In this document: in pieces, positions 1 to 9,658 of the stretch
How the letters are laid out: each line of letters begins with the position of its first letter
How positions within the stretch are numbered: position 1 is the stretch's first letter
DNA from: Leptospira biflexa
GTDB lineage: Bacteria > Spirochaetota > Leptospiria > Turneriellales > DYLW01
Length of the DNA stretch: 60,259 nt
Direction of reading: 5' to 3'
Assembly (NCBI GenBank): GCA_020720785.1
Contig: DYOA01000002.1
Coordinates: 50,371 to 110,629, forward strand
The notes under the pieces: generated by a model
What the model was told of the DNA's origin: nothing
Database searches by the model: none
What the model saw: only the letters and a program-made list of their open reading frames with translations
Position numbers and translations under genes: made by a program

Positions 1-597
1 TTCCAGAGATGCAATTTTATATGGATCCGCAATGAACAAACCTGTATTGGAATACCCCGGATCTCCCAAAATATGAAATCCCAGAATATTTTCCCCTTCT
101 TTGAGCCAGTCTTTATCCAGGGGTAAAATCAGGGAACGAATATATCTTTCTTTCCTGATTTGTCCGGAATCATCCAGATAGATTTCTTTGCGAATAGATT
201 TACCATTCAGGAAAATTTCATAATTCTCTCCAACGGCTGCCAGAATTAAGCCGGGATTTAATACCGCGGATTTTTGAAACTTATCCATAACAAACGGAAT
301 GGTAATGGTATAGTGGTGATCCTCCAACCGGTGGAAGGATAAAAAGCTGTGTTCCCGGGAACCTGCCAACTCCAGATCCTTCACCCGGATCAGACGGTTT
401 TTCCGTGCCGGCATACTCAGCCAGTTTTTATCATTTTTATAATCCGTTGATTTGGTGACAAATTCCTCAGAAAAACCATTACGGATATACGCATCAAACC
501 CGTTCAGATCAATTCCCGGTTCCGGATGGGAATAAATCCCGGAAATGGCGACAAAAAACATCAATATAAAGATAAATCTATAATTCCTTTTTAACAT
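1..597 (-). CDS. N-terminal part of a 7TM-DISM-like membrane sensor (runs off window)
   Basis: The frame is open from an ATG at 597 to the window edge (199 codons), so the 3' end is missing. The product starts with a signal peptide (MLKRNYRF then a hydrophobic run ending near SGIYS). A beta-rich extracellular domain follows, containing 'AVGENYEIFLNG', 'LILPL', 'GENILGFHILG' and 'NTGLFIADPY'. This pattern is typical of the ligand-binding jelly-roll that precedes seven membrane helices in 7TMR-DISM receptors, whose C-terminal part is usually a cyclase, GGDEF or kinase domain; here that output domain is outside the window. The gene follows the 224-residue membrane protein by 42 bp and has its own leaderless-type promoter. 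Domain assignment is by pattern recognition only. Confidence 0.7.
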   Translation of the reverse strand, partial: MLKRNYRFIFILMFFVAISGIYSHPEPGIDLNGFDAYIRNGFSEEFVTKSTDYKNDKNWLSMPARKNRLIRVKDLELAGSREHSFLSFHRLEDHHYTITIPFVMDKFQKSAVLNPGLILAAVGENYEIFLNGKSIRKEIYLDDSGQIRKERYIRSLILPLDKDWLKEGENILGFHILGDPGYSNTGLFIADPYKIASLE

Positions 598-603
598 AGA
601 TGG

Positions 604-631
604 ATATTAAAATTCCGTGTGTATCTGTCCA
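604..631 (-). promoter_or_regulatory. Leaderless-type promoter of the 7TM-DISM-like gene
   Basis: On the minus strand there is TGGACA (626-631), a 16-nt spacer, TAATAT (604-609), 6 nt, then ATG at 597. No Shine-Dalgarno sequence is present. The -35-like hexamer lies 28 nt before the ATG, matching the spacing seen at several other genes in this window. Confidence 0.55.
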
Positions 632-639
632 TCGTCTTT

Positions 640-1314
640 TTATTGGAATACATAACCCAGATACCAGAAATAACCACCGGGCAAAATAAAGATCATAATC
701 TTGATCAGATATGGGTCTCTGCGTCTTAAAATTAAATCCACAAATCCGGTGAAAATCGCAGAAAAAATACCAAAGAAAGAAGCAGAAAGAATATCATAGT
801 TCATGGAAAAAATAAACCATATTCCCACGGAAATTACTCCCATATCCAGAAAATCATACCATGCCGGTTTGTAAAACAGGGACTGGAATGTCTTTCTGGT
901 CACCCTGAAAAAACTATGAACCCTTCCCAGCCAGCGTTTCCATAAATCCCACAAAGATGAGAAATTCTTCTTTTCCCGGCGGGTCGCTTTCCCCAGGAAT
1001 TCTGTCAGGACTCCGTAAGAACCACCAATGATTTCCAGTACTTCATTATCCGGCAGCGAGCTGATGGTCATCCGCATTTTACGGAATTTTTCATCCAGAT
1101 CCTCGGATTCCCCGGTCTGGAGATTCTTTTCCCGTATTATATGACGGTTTTTTATCACAGAAAAAAAGGATTCCGCACCGTCATACTGGAGTTTTACCAC
1201 TCTCTGGAGCCGGTTGATCTCCACTTTGAGCCATTCACTGTTTTCATTCTGGTAGAGATAAAGCTCAGGATAGGGGCCGGGTCGGTGGTGGATGTATCGC
1301 CAACTGTACTTCAC
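640..1314 (-). CDS. Conserved-looking membrane protein of unknown function
   Basis: A 224-residue protein I cannot assign. The first 130 residues are soluble and charged; a basic linker (RRWLGR, RVTRK) follows. About three hydrophobic segments come after residue 150 ('MGVISVGIWFIFSM', 'SASFFGIFSAIFTGFVDLI', 'IKIMIFILPGGYFWYLGYV'), so a cytoplasmic N-terminal domain with a C-terminal membrane anchor is likely. The start is a GTG at 1314; an AAGAG sequence upstream could serve as a weak ribosome binding site. It lies 38 bp after glpC on the same strand and may be co-transcribed with glpABC, but nothing in it suggests a role in glycerol metabolism. Confidence 0.7.
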   Translation of the reverse strand: MKYSWRYIHHRPGPYPELYLYQNENSEWLKVEINRLQRVVKLQYDGAESFFSVIKNRHIIREKNLQTGESEDLDEKFRKMRMTISSLPDNEVLEIIGGSYGVLTEFLGKATRREKKNFSSLWDLWKRWLGRVHSFFRVTRKTFQSLFYKPAWYDFLDMGVISVGIWFIFSMNYDILSASFFGIFSAIFTGFVDLILRRRDPYLIKIMIFILPGGYFWYLGYVFQ

Positions 1315-1352
1315 ATTCTCTTATCGAACCGGGAAACTGCCGGCTGAAGTAT

Positions 1353-2582
1353 TTATTCCGGAATATTATTTTCCATCAATTCCAGTGGATGGTATATTTT
1401 CTTCCGGGTATTTTCCGCAATCTGCATCCGGCAGGTTTCACAATCGGAAACCAGAATTCCTTCCTCTTCCCGGAGATGCGAGGATATCTGCTGGAACAGT
1501 AAACTGCCCACACTCTGGGATATGCTATAATTCTCTTTTTTCATGCCATAGCTACCGGCAATTCCACAGCAGTGTTCATCCATGATAACCAGATTATCCG
1601 TTAAACGCCGTAAAAGGGCGATGGTTTTTGCCTGCTGGGTGGAGTACTTCACATGACAAGGAACATGGTAAATGAGCCGTTTATATTTTTTTTCTATTTT
1701 AAGCGGAATTCCTTTTCTTTCCATTTTCTCCAGTAAATCATTAAAATAGATAATTCCTTTATGGTATTGCTCTTTGCTTTCCCCTTCCAATGGAATATGC
1801 CTCAGATAATCTGTATTGAGAGCCATGATACAACTGGAAGAAACTCCGGTTATAATATCTCCCTTCCGGAGAATATCCCAAAATATGGGGAAATGGTAAT
1901 CCACTCTTTTCCGGTAAGCCGTCGCATCTCCGGCACTGGCGATGGGAATACCACAGCATTTCTGCGGGGGAATTTTTACCTCAATATTATGACGGTGGCA
2001 GAATTTCAGAAAATCCACCCCCAGTAATTTCTGGTTATAGTTAATATTACAACCATGAAAAAAATGGATGGTCATTGCGGGCCGTTCCGGCGGTCGATAG
2101 TTTTTTCTGAAATATGAGATAAAGGTGCCGGAATTATATTCCGGAAGGCGTCTTTTTTTCTCAATGGCCAGAAACCATTCCATGACCAGCCGAACCATGC
2201 CCAATTTGAGCACTACATTGGTCAGAATGGAAACGGAGGTGGCCAGTTTTCCCACAAGATCAATATAGATAAAGAACAGACTCCGGAGTTTTTTACGGAT
2301 GGTTTTTTTCTGCCGGTATTTATCCTCCTCAATGAAATGGGTGATCTGCACATCGGAAGGACAAATTTCTTCGCAACGCTTGCAGTTCATGCAGAATGCG
2401 GATACATCCTCCACCGGAAAGCGGTTTTGCAAGCGGTATCTTTCACTGTCCGGACCCAGATATTTGGGACCGGGAAAATACGGAAACACGGAGGATACCG
2501 GACAAACGGTGTTGCAGATGGTACATTTGATACAATAATCAAAACTAACCTGTGGATTATCTATTAATTCTGTTATTTTCAT
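1353..2582 (-). CDS. glpC: Anaerobic glycerol-3-phosphate dehydrogenase subunit C (iron-sulfur, membrane-linking)
   Basis: A 409-residue GlpC, close to the usual ~400. Two ferredoxin-type motifs CxxCxxCxxxCP are at C17/20/23/27 and C64/67/70/74. Two CCG motifs typical of the heterodisulfide-reductase-like domain follow ('KCCGIPIASAG' near residue 210, 'HCCGIAGSYG' near 340). GlpC passes electrons from the GlpAB flavoprotein dimer to the membrane quinone pool during anaerobic oxidation of glycerol 3-phosphate to dihydroxyacetone phosphate. The ATG at 2582 overlaps the glpB stop as ATGA, indicating translational coupling. Gene order glpA-glpB-glpC matches the enterobacterial operon. No transporter (GlpT/GlpF) or GlpK is present in the window. 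Confidence 0.95.
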   Translation of the reverse strand: MKITELIDNPQVSFDYCIKCTICNTVCPVSSVFPYFPGPKYLGPDSERYRLQNRFPVEDVSAFCMNCKRCEEICPSDVQITHFIEEDKYRQKKTIRKKLRSLFFIYIDLVGKLATSVSILTNVVLKLGMVRLVMEWFLAIEKKRRLPEYNSGTFISYFRKNYRPPERPAMTIHFFHGCNINYNQKLLGVDFLKFCHRHNIEVKIPPQKCCGIPIASAGDATAYRKRVDYHFPIFWDILRKGDIITGVSSSCIMALNTDYLRHIPLEGESKEQYHKGIIYFNDLLEKMERKGIPLKIEKKYKRLIYHVPCHVKYSTQQAKTIALLRRLTDNLVIMDEHCCGIAGSYGMKKENYSISQSVGSLLFQQISSHLREEEGILVSDCETCRMQIAENTRKKIYHPLELMENNIPE

Positions 2583-3793
2583 AGCTGTTGTTTTATTTTT
2601 TCATGGACATAATAAGAGCTGGCGATGGACACCCCCCCGGCGTTTTTTTCCTTCAATGGGTGGAATCCTGAGAGGATCGCCCCCGCCACATATAAATTTT
2701 CCATCGGCTCTCCATCTTTTAATGCACGGAAAGTGGAATCTGTTTTTACACCAAATCCCATAAACGCATGGCCTCCAAAATCATGAAATCTTTCCTGAGT
2801 CCATTTTTCCGTATCCGGGATATAATCCACATCCAGGTTAAAGATGGGTTCCGAGATTTCATGAATACGGGAAACCAGTCCACCCGTGAAAAACGTTCCA
2901 GTGGCCAGAGCAAAAAAAGTCGCCTCCACAGGATAAAGATAATTTTTTACATGCAATGCCCGGAGTCTCTTTCCCTGCCAATCTCCTCCCAAAACAGGGG
3001 CGTTTTTCTCCAGGGTTCCTCCGTTTTCCAGATATCTCTGGCGGAGAACATGGGACATCCTCTCCCCCGCAACCGATGGAGGGCTTCCAGGGATTTCCCG
3101 GAATCTGCCTCCGGATGCTTTTTCCATTTGGGTCCAGAATTCTGAATACCGGGAATCCGCAGGTAAAAAAGTAGGGGCAAAAATTAAATCATAGGATGGG
3201 GATATCGTGGATATCTCTTTCACAATTTCTTCCCAGACGGATGGCTGGGTCAGATAATCGGATAAATTCCGGGAGCGGGTTAAAAAATATCGCCAGGGGA
3301 TTTCCACCCTGGAAGTATAAATATTGATATTCCCAAATTTCCCGTCATTTTCCATCCCTTCCTTACAGAAATGATAGGGAAAATCTCCATAACCGGGAAT
3401 CCGGAGCACTGCCACACGGGAATAATTTTTTTTCTCTACAGCCATGGAACGCTGGATGATTTCACTTTCTTCATTTGTCCCACCAAAAGGATTCACCGTG
3501 AAATAATTCCCGTTATTGAATATTAAATCATCGCCATAGATTTGCTGGAATTTTTTTGCTGACTCTTCAATGACATCCGTTTTTATCTTGTAGTAAGGGT
3601 GGTCTTCCCTTGTGATTTTCTTTATGCCACTTCTCCAGTCCGGCCCCCCATACAGGTCAATATTTCCGGAGGAAAAGCTCAGGCCGGAAGCCCCCTTGGA
3701 AAAAATAGCGGTATTTTTACCGGACATCTGGAGTAATATTCCCAGATTCAATCCTGCCAGCCCGCCCCCAATGATCACAGCGTCATACTTCAT
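2579..3793 (-). CDS. glpB: Anaerobic glycerol-3-phosphate dehydrogenase subunit B (FAD)
   Basis: The start at 3793 (MKYDAVIIGGG) gives 404 residues and an ATGA overlap with the glpA stop; a longer in-frame start at 3832 would run 42 bp into glpA and is less likely. The N-terminal Rossmann motif GGGLAG (residues 9-14) binds the dinucleotide of the flavin. The C-terminal segment ('FGGHAFMGFGV', 'NLYVAGAIL') fits the FAD-binding end of GlpB-type proteins. GlpB forms the catalytic dimer with GlpA and hands electrons to GlpC. Overlaps at both ends (with glpA and glpC) argue for one translationally coupled unit. Confidence 0.92.
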   Translation of the reverse strand: MKYDAVIIGGGLAGLNLGILLQMSGKNTAIFSKGASGLSFSSGNIDLYGGPDWRSGIKKITREDHPYYKIKTDVIEESAKKFQQIYGDDLIFNNGNYFTVNPFGGTNEESEIIQRSMAVEKKNYSRVAVLRIPGYGDFPYHFCKEGMENDGKFGNINIYTSRVEIPWRYFLTRSRNLSDYLTQPSVWEEIVKEISTISPSYDLIFAPTFLPADSRYSEFWTQMEKASGGRFREIPGSPPSVAGERMSHVLRQRYLENGGTLEKNAPVLGGDWQGKRLRALHVKNYLYPVEATFFALATGTFFTGGLVSRIHEISEPIFNLDVDYIPDTEKWTQERFHDFGGHAFMGFGVKTDSTFRALKDGEPMENLYVAGAILSGFHPLKEKNAGGVSIASSYYVHEKIKQQL

Positions 3794-5391
3794 TTTTCTG
3801 CCTTCCAACCAAAGATTCCGGAATAAAGCCACAAAGCAAATTCCTCATTCCGGAGAGTGTCCCCCCAGAGAACATGTCTCACTCCCCTCCACCTCTCCTG
3901 CGTAAAATCCCGCAGCATGGTCTCTTTTTCCCCAAAGGGTCTTTCTTTGATTCCGGAAATTTCCATCGTCCGGACGGAGCAGAGGGTTCCCTGGCAGGGT
4001 CCCATTCCCAGCCGGGTACGCCTGCGAATATCTGTCAGCTTTTTTATATTGTTTGTCTCCAGAACATATTCGATCTCCGCATTGGTGATCATTTCGCATT
4101 CACAGACGAGAAATGTATCTTTTTTTCCGTGAATTTTTTCCAGAAAAGAATCTCCCTGTCTCTGGTAACCCTGCTGGATTCCATAATTATTCTTCAGTAT
4201 GTCCGGAATTTTTATCTTGCTTTTCTTTATGGGTGGAAGCTCATCGGTGGCTGTCCGGCAATTGTTTTGATTCCCCAAACGCGTCGCAATAATATCCGTC
4301 ATTTTTTCTGCCATCTGACGGTAGGTCATGAGTTTTCCGCCGGTAATACTGAAAAGATTCCGGGGTTCATTTTCCTGTCCATGGTCTTTTATCAGAAAGT
4401 TTCTGGAAACCTCTCTGCCGCTTTTGCCCACATCGGGCAGAGGACGGGCTCCGGAATAATGCCGCAGCATACGGGAAGTGGCAAACCGGGGAACCAGTTT
4501 TTCCGCATCCTGGATCATCCGGTATATCTCCTCCGGAGTAGCTTTCAATTGATCCAGTTCGTGGTACTCCACCGGACGGGAGGTTGTCCCTATAATGGAT
4601 ACCGTATCCCCCGGAACAATGATATCGCCATCCGCCGGCATACGCATCCGGTTAATGACGTGATTCACCACCCGATGATCCAGAATGACCATCACCCCCA
4701 TGCTGGGTTTCATTTTCATGGTTGCATACAGCCTGCCCGCCGTCACATCCGCCCAAGGGCCGGACGCATTCACCACAAATTCCGGATAGATGAGAATTTC
4801 TTCGTTATTAAAATGATTTATTACTTTGACCCATTCAATGGCTCCCTCATGAATCCGGGAATCCACCACTTCTGTATAATTCATGGCCGTCTGGCCGTGA
4901 GCTTCTCCGTCTTTGATATTCATTATGGCCAGACGAAAAGGATCCACACTGCCATCCGGAACCCGAATGATTCTCTTTACCCCCGAATGGAGATGGGGCT
5001 CATCCCTGCGGGCAGATTCCAGCGTCACTTCTTCATGGGCAATACCACTCTTCCCCAATGCCGGTATCAAAAGCTCTGAATATCCCAGATCAGAATCATC
5101 CAGGGCGATAAAAAATCCTCCAGTATCTTCCACAACAGAGGAAGCGATTTTTTTCAGTATGGTATTTTCCGTGATACATTCTTTAGCAGAAACAGGATCT
5201 TTGACGGCATAACGTGCTCCGGAATGCAACAGGCCGTGGTTTCTTCCGGACGTACCGGTGGCAAAATCTTTTTTCTCCACCAGAACAGTGGATATTCCTC
5301 TTTTCGCAGCATCCCGGAAGATTCCTGCACCCGTGGCCCCGCCTCCTATGATCAGAAGCTGGGTTTCAATTTTTTTCTGATGTCCCTCCAT
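3790..5391 (-). CDS. glpA: Anaerobic glycerol-3-phosphate dehydrogenase subunit A (FAD)
   Basis: A 533-residue GlpA (family about 540). The N-terminal FAD motif IIGGGATGAGI is at residues 14-24. The DAO-type oxidoreductase body includes 'GRNHGLLHSGARYAV' and 'NASGPWADVTA'. The C-terminal BFD-like [2Fe-2S] domain carries Cys in 'CECEM' and 'GPCQGTLC'. It oxidises sn-glycerol 3-phosphate to dihydroxyacetone phosphate under anaerobic conditions. The BFD domain distinguishes it from aerobic GlpD. The gene starts 15 bp after priA on the same strand and no strong ribosome binding site is visible, so read-through from priA is likely. Confidence 0.95.
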   Translation of the reverse strand: MEGHQKKIETQLLIIGGGATGAGIFRDAAKRGISTVLVEKKDFATGTSGRNHGLLHSGARYAVKDPVSAKECITENTILKKIASSVVEDTGGFFIALDDSDLGYSELLIPALGKSGIAHEEVTLESARRDEPHLHSGVKRIIRVPDGSVDPFRLAIMNIKDGEAHGQTAMNYTEVVDSRIHEGAIEWVKVINHFNNEEILIYPEFVVNASGPWADVTAGRLYATMKMKPSMGVMVILDHRVVNHVINRMRMPADGDIIVPGDTVSIIGTTSRPVEYHELDQLKATPEEIYRMIQDAEKLVPRFATSRMLRHYSGARPLPDVGKSGREVSRNFLIKDHGQENEPRNLFSITGGKLMTYRQMAEKMTDIIATRLGNQNNCRTATDELPPIKKSKIKIPDILKNNYGIQQGYQRQGDSFLEKIHGKKDTFLVCECEMITNAEIEYVLETNNIKKLTDIRRRTRLGMGPCQGTLCSVRTMEISGIKERPFGEKETMLRDFTQERWRGVRHVLWGDTLRNEEFALWLYSGIFGWKAEK

Positions 5392-5406
5392 GGAATGAAC
5401 CGTTTT

Positions 5407-7434
5407 TTATAAGGTATCCATGGGATCAATATCTATTTCCAGAAAAAGACCGGGGTAGGAACTCCGGGATTTTTCCGCCAAATTCTTCACCCGTCCCAAG
5501 TTTTCCCGAGCCCAGCGGAGATTTTCATCTTTAATAATAATATGCCAGCGGTATTCGTTATTTATTTTTTCCAGGGGTGCGGGCACGGGTCCCAAAACCT
5601 CCAGAAAGTCCTCTACCTTATTTTCCTGTGCAAATAATTCCAGACTGGTCTCAAACCCGGAAATAATCATTCTTAATTTTTCCATAAATATTTGCAACTC
5701 TGCTTCATGGGCGTGCCTTCCTATAATCCGGATCAGATGGGTGAATGGAGGATACATGGCCGCTTTTCGTAAATACAATTCTTTTTCTGCAAAAGTATCA
5801 TAGTCCTGTGCGGCAGCATACTGGATCACCGGGTGGTCTTTCCAACTGGTCTGCACAAAAACCTCTCCCTTCCGGTGTCTTCCTGACCGGCCAAATGCCT
5901 GCACCAGCATCTGGAATACCCTTTCCGAAGAACGATAATCCGGCAGATTCAAGCCTATATCCGCATCCACAACCCCCATGAGAGTCACCTTTTCCAGATC
6001 AAACCCCTTGGTGATCATCTGGGTTCCAATCAGAATGCGTACATTTCCCGTCCGCACTGCTTCCAGCACATCCTGGGAGTACCCTCTCTCCCGGGATGTA
6101 TCGTGATCCAACCGGGCATAGGAAATTCCCGGAAAATTTTCTTCCAGATAATCCTCCATTTTCTGGGTTCCCGCCCCCTGCAAATTCTGGCCACCTCCAC
6201 AGTATGGGCATTTTCCGATAAATGTTTTCTGATATCCGCACAAATGGCATTTCAATGTTCCGTCTTTATGATAAAAAAGAGAAACAGAACAATGGGGACA
6301 TTTTTCTGTTTCCCGGCAATCCACACAGCGTGCAACCCTGGAATGCCCTCGCCGGTTGATCAGAAGAAGGATAGAATTTCCCTCCGCCAAATGCCGGCCA
6401 ATGGCATCTTTCAATTTCATACTGACCATTTCATAATTATCCGGCGTTTTTTCATAGATGGTCACATCCGGAAGCGACATATCAGTTGCTCTTTTATCAA
6501 TTCGGTAATAGAATATCTTTTTTCTGATACGGGCAGCATAATAGGTCTCTACGGAAGGGGTGGCGGAGCCCATAACAAGCCGGGTTTTCAGACCGGTGCT
6601 GCGGGTAATATTATCCAGACGCAAATGTGCCGCCACCCTTGCGTGGTAGTATGGGGAACGTGATTCTTTATAAGAGGAATCCTGCTCTTCATCCATAATA
6701 ACCAAGGATAAATTTTTTACCGGTAAAAAAACCGATGACCGAGTTCCTGCGACCAGTCGTAATTCCCCCTTCAGAATTTTTTTGTACGCTTCCAGTTTTT
6801 TTCCCGGGGAAATCCCGGAATGATAAATGACCCCTTCTGTGGGAAAATAGTTTCGGATGATCCCGCCAATTTCTGTGGCAAGGGCAATTTCCGGTAGTAG
6901 AAATATGACCCCATTACCGGCATTCAGTGTGTCCCGGATCAATTCCCGGTAAATTCTGGTTTTTCCGGAGCCGGTAATTCCATGGATTAAATGGCCACTG
7001 AAACCCTGTTCCAGAGAATTCGTATGTATTTCTGTGAGTATCTGTTTTTGAAAATCCAGAAGAGGTAAATCATCCGGTTCGGGAATCCTGCCGATGTTTT
7101 CTTCCGGAAAGATTCTTCTTCCTCCCGGAAGCATCAGAAAAATAAATTCGGTCACATCCCGGAAATAAAACCGGGAAAGCTTCTGTGCAAGAGCCATCTG
7201 CTCCGTCGTAAACAATGGCTCATCGTCCAGAATTTTGTGGATAAATCCCAGCCGGGAAAAATCCAGCTTATATTCCTTCTTGGAAATTAAATTAACAACC
7301 AGCCCAACCCGTTTTTCGCCTCTGGCATCCACCTCCACCCGTTGAAACCGGCGGATTTTATTTTTATGCTTATCCGAAACCAGATAAGATAATACCCCAC
7401 CGGTGGTTTTTTCAACAAGGGCGTCAACAATCAT
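5407..7434 (-). CDS. priA: Primosomal replication-restart helicase PriA
   Basis: A 675-residue superfamily 2 helicase that remodels stalled forks and reloads the replisome. Visible motifs: Walker A GITGSGKT (152-159); motif II DEEQ (248-251), where the usual form is DEEH; motif III GSATPS (289-294); and eight zinc-binding cysteines (C370, C373, C379, C382, C396, C399, C409, C412) interrupting the helicase core as in all PriA proteins. The N-terminal DNA-binding domain ('GVLSYLV', 'VEVDARGEKRVGLVV') is present, so the protein is full length though slightly short. It is flanked by 12 and 15 bp from its same-strand neighbours, within a long polycistron. Confidence 0.96.
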   Translation of the reverse strand: MIVDALVEKTTGGVLSYLVSDKHKNKIRRFQRVEVDARGEKRVGLVVNLISKKEYKLDFSRLGFIHKILDDEPLFTTEQMALAQKLSRFYFRDVTEFIFLMLPGGRRIFPEENIGRIPEPDDLPLLDFQKQILTEIHTNSLEQGFSGHLIHGITGSGKTRIYRELIRDTLNAGNGVIFLLPEIALATEIGGIIRNYFPTEGVIYHSGISPGKKLEAYKKILKGELRLVAGTRSSVFLPVKNLSLVIMDEEQDSSYKESRSPYYHARVAAHLRLDNITRSTGLKTRLVMGSATPSVETYYAARIRKKIFYYRIDKRATDMSLPDVTIYEKTPDNYEMVSMKLKDAIGRHLAEGNSILLLINRRGHSRVARCVDCRETEKCPHCSVSLFYHKDGTLKCHLCGYQKTFIGKCPYCGGGQNLQGAGTQKMEDYLEENFPGISYARLDHDTSRERGYSQDVLEAVRTGNVRILIGTQMITKGFDLEKVTLMGVVDADIGLNLPDYRSSERVFQMLVQAFGRSGRHRKGEVFVQTSWKDHPVIQYAAAQDYDTFAEKELYLRKAAMYPPFTHLIRIIGRHAHEAELQIFMEKLRMIISGFETSLELFAQENKVEDFLEVLGPVPAPLEKINNEYRWHIIIKDENLRWARENLGRVKNLAEKSRSSYPGLFLEIDIDPMDTL

Positions 7435-7446
7435 GGGATAAAGCGG

Positions 7447-9228
7447 TTAGAACGCTCTATCTCTGGACTGCAGGGCAATTTTTTCTGTGATCATGCGGAC
7501 TTTCACCTGGGTCTCGTTGATATAATCTTTAGCAAAATCAATCTTGGTTTCTGAACGGGAAGCCATGTCAAGAAAAAGATGCGAAACAAATACCATGACC
7601 GCTGCCCATACCAGTTCACCCTGATAAGCTCCTTTAAATTCTTTGGAGGCAACTTTAAATGTCTCAATGACTCCCATGATCATTTTCTCTGAATCCACCA
7701 ATCGGCCAAAGTGTTCTTTCAACGCATCCGGAGTCTGTACCCTTTCCCGGAGGCTTTTCTGGTAAGCCAGGAAAATACTGTTGTCTTTGGAATAGCTCTC
7801 AGAAACCCCGCCGATGGCAGCAACCACCTGGAGCTGGGATGTTCCCTCGTAAATGGATAAAATCCGTGCATCCCTGTAAATTCTTGCTACGTCATATTCT
7901 TCCGAATAGCCCACCCCACCATGAACCTGTATCGCTTTATAAGCATTGGTATTGGCTTCCTCTGCCGTATAGTATTTGGCAAACGGGGTCAGGATTTTCA
8001 TCAGTTTGGAGTATTTATTATATTCCTCATCTTTTCTCCATTCTTTGGAATCCACACCTTCGTTGCGGAATTTCAGCTCCAGCCCTTCGTATATATCCAC
8101 CACCCAAGCGGTGTGGTATGTGAGGGCACGGGATGCTTGTACGGATATTTCCATCTCCCGGATCATCTGGGCCACGGCCGGTATTTCTTTGATCAGAACG
8201 CCAAACTGAACCCGCTCATTGGCGTATTTTTTGGCTTCCCGGAGCGCAATTTCAGATGCACCCACAGATTGGGCGGCCACGGTGAGCCGGGCAGCATTCA
8301 TCAAAGCCATGGTATACTCAGTCAGACCTTTCCCTTCTTCCCCCACCAGTTCGCCCGGAGTATTCTCCAGAGATAACATTACGGTGGGCGAGGAATGGAT
8401 GCCCAATTTATGCTCCAGAGAGACAATCTCCGCGTCATTGGAATGGGCAATCAAGAGAGATAATCCACCGCCTCCGGTTTTTAGAGTCCCATCCGATTTT
8501 TTCACTGTCCTGGCCACTGTTAAATAGACCGTACCGGCATCGGTGTGCGGGGTCCCGTGGGTAATCCACATCTTTGTGCCCGTTATACGCCACTGACCAT
8601 CCTTGAATTCCGCTTTAGTCTGGACATTTTGCAAATCGGATCCATAATTAGGTTCTGTCAAAAGCATAGCCGCCCCCATTTCTCCGGAGGCTATCTTTGT
8701 GATCCATTTTGCTTTTTGTTCCTCGCTGTTGGAAAACCGGGCGATGATATCCGCCAGATCCTGGCAGAACACCAGGGTGCCACTTCCCACATCTCCGGTG
8801 GATACCAGCTCAATGGCCATTACATTGACGGTATTGGGAACTTGCATCCCGCCATATTTACGGGGAGACAAAAGCCCCATGTATCCATTCTCAATGAGTA
8901 CAGAAACATTTTTTTTCATGGGTTCCGGAAAGGAGACTTTCCCGCCTTTAAACTGAAACCCCTGCTCATCAATGGGACGTGCGTTTTCTTTTAATTCTTT
9001 CGCGGATATCTGCCCCAATCCTTCGAGTATGGATTTATACATCTCCACCCCATCGGCCACGTTGCCAAAAGAGAACGCATAAGTTTCATCCCCGGTCTCT
9101 TGGTATATATTATAATCCTTAAAATCCTGTTCTTTAAGAGGGACAATCTTATCCCAATCAATGACAGAATCAATATGAAATTTTATATCAGAATTATCTT
9201 CATAAAAATTACTGGAATCAATACTCAT
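7447..9228 (-). CDS. Acyl-CoA dehydrogenase, long DmdC/AcdA-like form
   Basis: A 593-residue FAD-dependent acyl-CoA dehydrogenase, longer than the ~380-residue core because of a C-terminal helical extension like that of the DmdC-type subfamily. Core signatures: 'MLLTEPNYGSDL' (188-199) and 'WITHGT' (221-226) for flavin and substrate binding, 'QVHGGVGYSEEY', and the catalytic base in 'IYEGTSQLQ' (E461). It introduces an alpha,beta double bond into an acyl-CoA; substrate chain length cannot be read from sequence. No etfAB or other beta-oxidation gene is near. An AAGGAG ribosome binding site precedes the ATG. Family call is secure; substrate is unknown. Confidence 0.9.
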   Translation of the reverse strand: MSIDSSNFYEDNSDIKFHIDSVIDWDKIVPLKEQDFKDYNIYQETGDETYAFSFGNVADGVEMYKSILEGLGQISAKELKENARPIDEQGFQFKGGKVSFPEPMKKNVSVLIENGYMGLLSPRKYGGMQVPNTVNVMAIELVSTGDVGSGTLVFCQDLADIIARFSNSEEQKAKWITKIASGEMGAAMLLTEPNYGSDLQNVQTKAEFKDGQWRITGTKMWITHGTPHTDAGTVYLTVARTVKKSDGTLKTGGGGLSLLIAHSNDAEIVSLEHKLGIHSSPTVMLSLENTPGELVGEEGKGLTEYTMALMNAARLTVAAQSVGASEIALREAKKYANERVQFGVLIKEIPAVAQMIREMEISVQASRALTYHTAWVVDIYEGLELKFRNEGVDSKEWRKDEEYNKYSKLMKILTPFAKYYTAEEANTNAYKAIQVHGGVGYSEEYDVARIYRDARILSIYEGTSQLQVVAAIGGVSESYSKDNSIFLAYQKSLRERVQTPDALKEHFGRLVDSEKMIMGVIETFKVASKEFKGAYQGELVWAAVMVFVSHLFLDMASRSETKIDFAKDYINETQVKVRMITEKIALQSRDRAF

Positions 9229-9319
9229 TTCCTGCTCCTTTTTGCTACCGTTATTTCACCGGCATTTTGTACCAATCTTGAAATGGAATGTTGCAAAGCA
9301 AGCGTTTCTTGATTATTAA

Positions 9320-9658
9320 TTACATCCCGCCACCGGAAGCTCTTCTTTTCAGGAAGGAAAACAAATCATGGAATAAATTCGCAAACCGGGCAAGGATAAA
9401 CGCACTCAGAAGAATATGGATAAACTGGGGCAGTTGCACTTTCATCCCGGTAAAAATCTTCAGTTCCGGCATTTTCACCACCAGCAGAAAGGACAAACCA
9501 ATAACTATAATATTTTTAATTCCCTTTGTGAGGGTGCTCTGCAATAGCTCATCAATAAAAGCTATCTGGAAAATGGCACCCAGTGCCACATCCAGGATAA
9601 AAGCCATGACCATGATCATCCATAAATTATTTGTGAGTAAATCCAGCGAAATATCCAT
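9320..9658 (-). CDS. Small membrane protein, possibly holin-like
   Basis: A 112-residue protein with three probable membrane helices and a short basic C-terminus (FLKRRASGGGM). The order 'MAFILDVALGAI' (Asp-x3-Gly in the first helix), then 'LTKGIKN', then 'LSFLLVV' recalls the phage holin/toxin-secretion family of the PF05105 type, but the match is weak and no lysis or phage gene is nearby. Its ATG overlaps the bacteriohemerythrin stop by one base (TAATG), so the two are translationally coupled and may act together. A gap of 91 bp separates it from the acyl-CoA dehydrogenase; nothing else is recognisable there. Confidence 0.6.
   Translation of the reverse strand: MDISLDLLTNNLWMIMVMAFILDVALGAIFQIAFIDELLQSTLTKGIKNIIVIGLSFLLVVKMPELKIFTGMKVQLPQFIHILLSAFILARFANLFHDLFSFLKRRASGGGM

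Noticed and set aside
3874..5079. 401-codon open frame on the plus strand
   Set aside because: Antisense to glpA; the translation is rich in His/Pro/Arg without family features and has no ribosome binding site.
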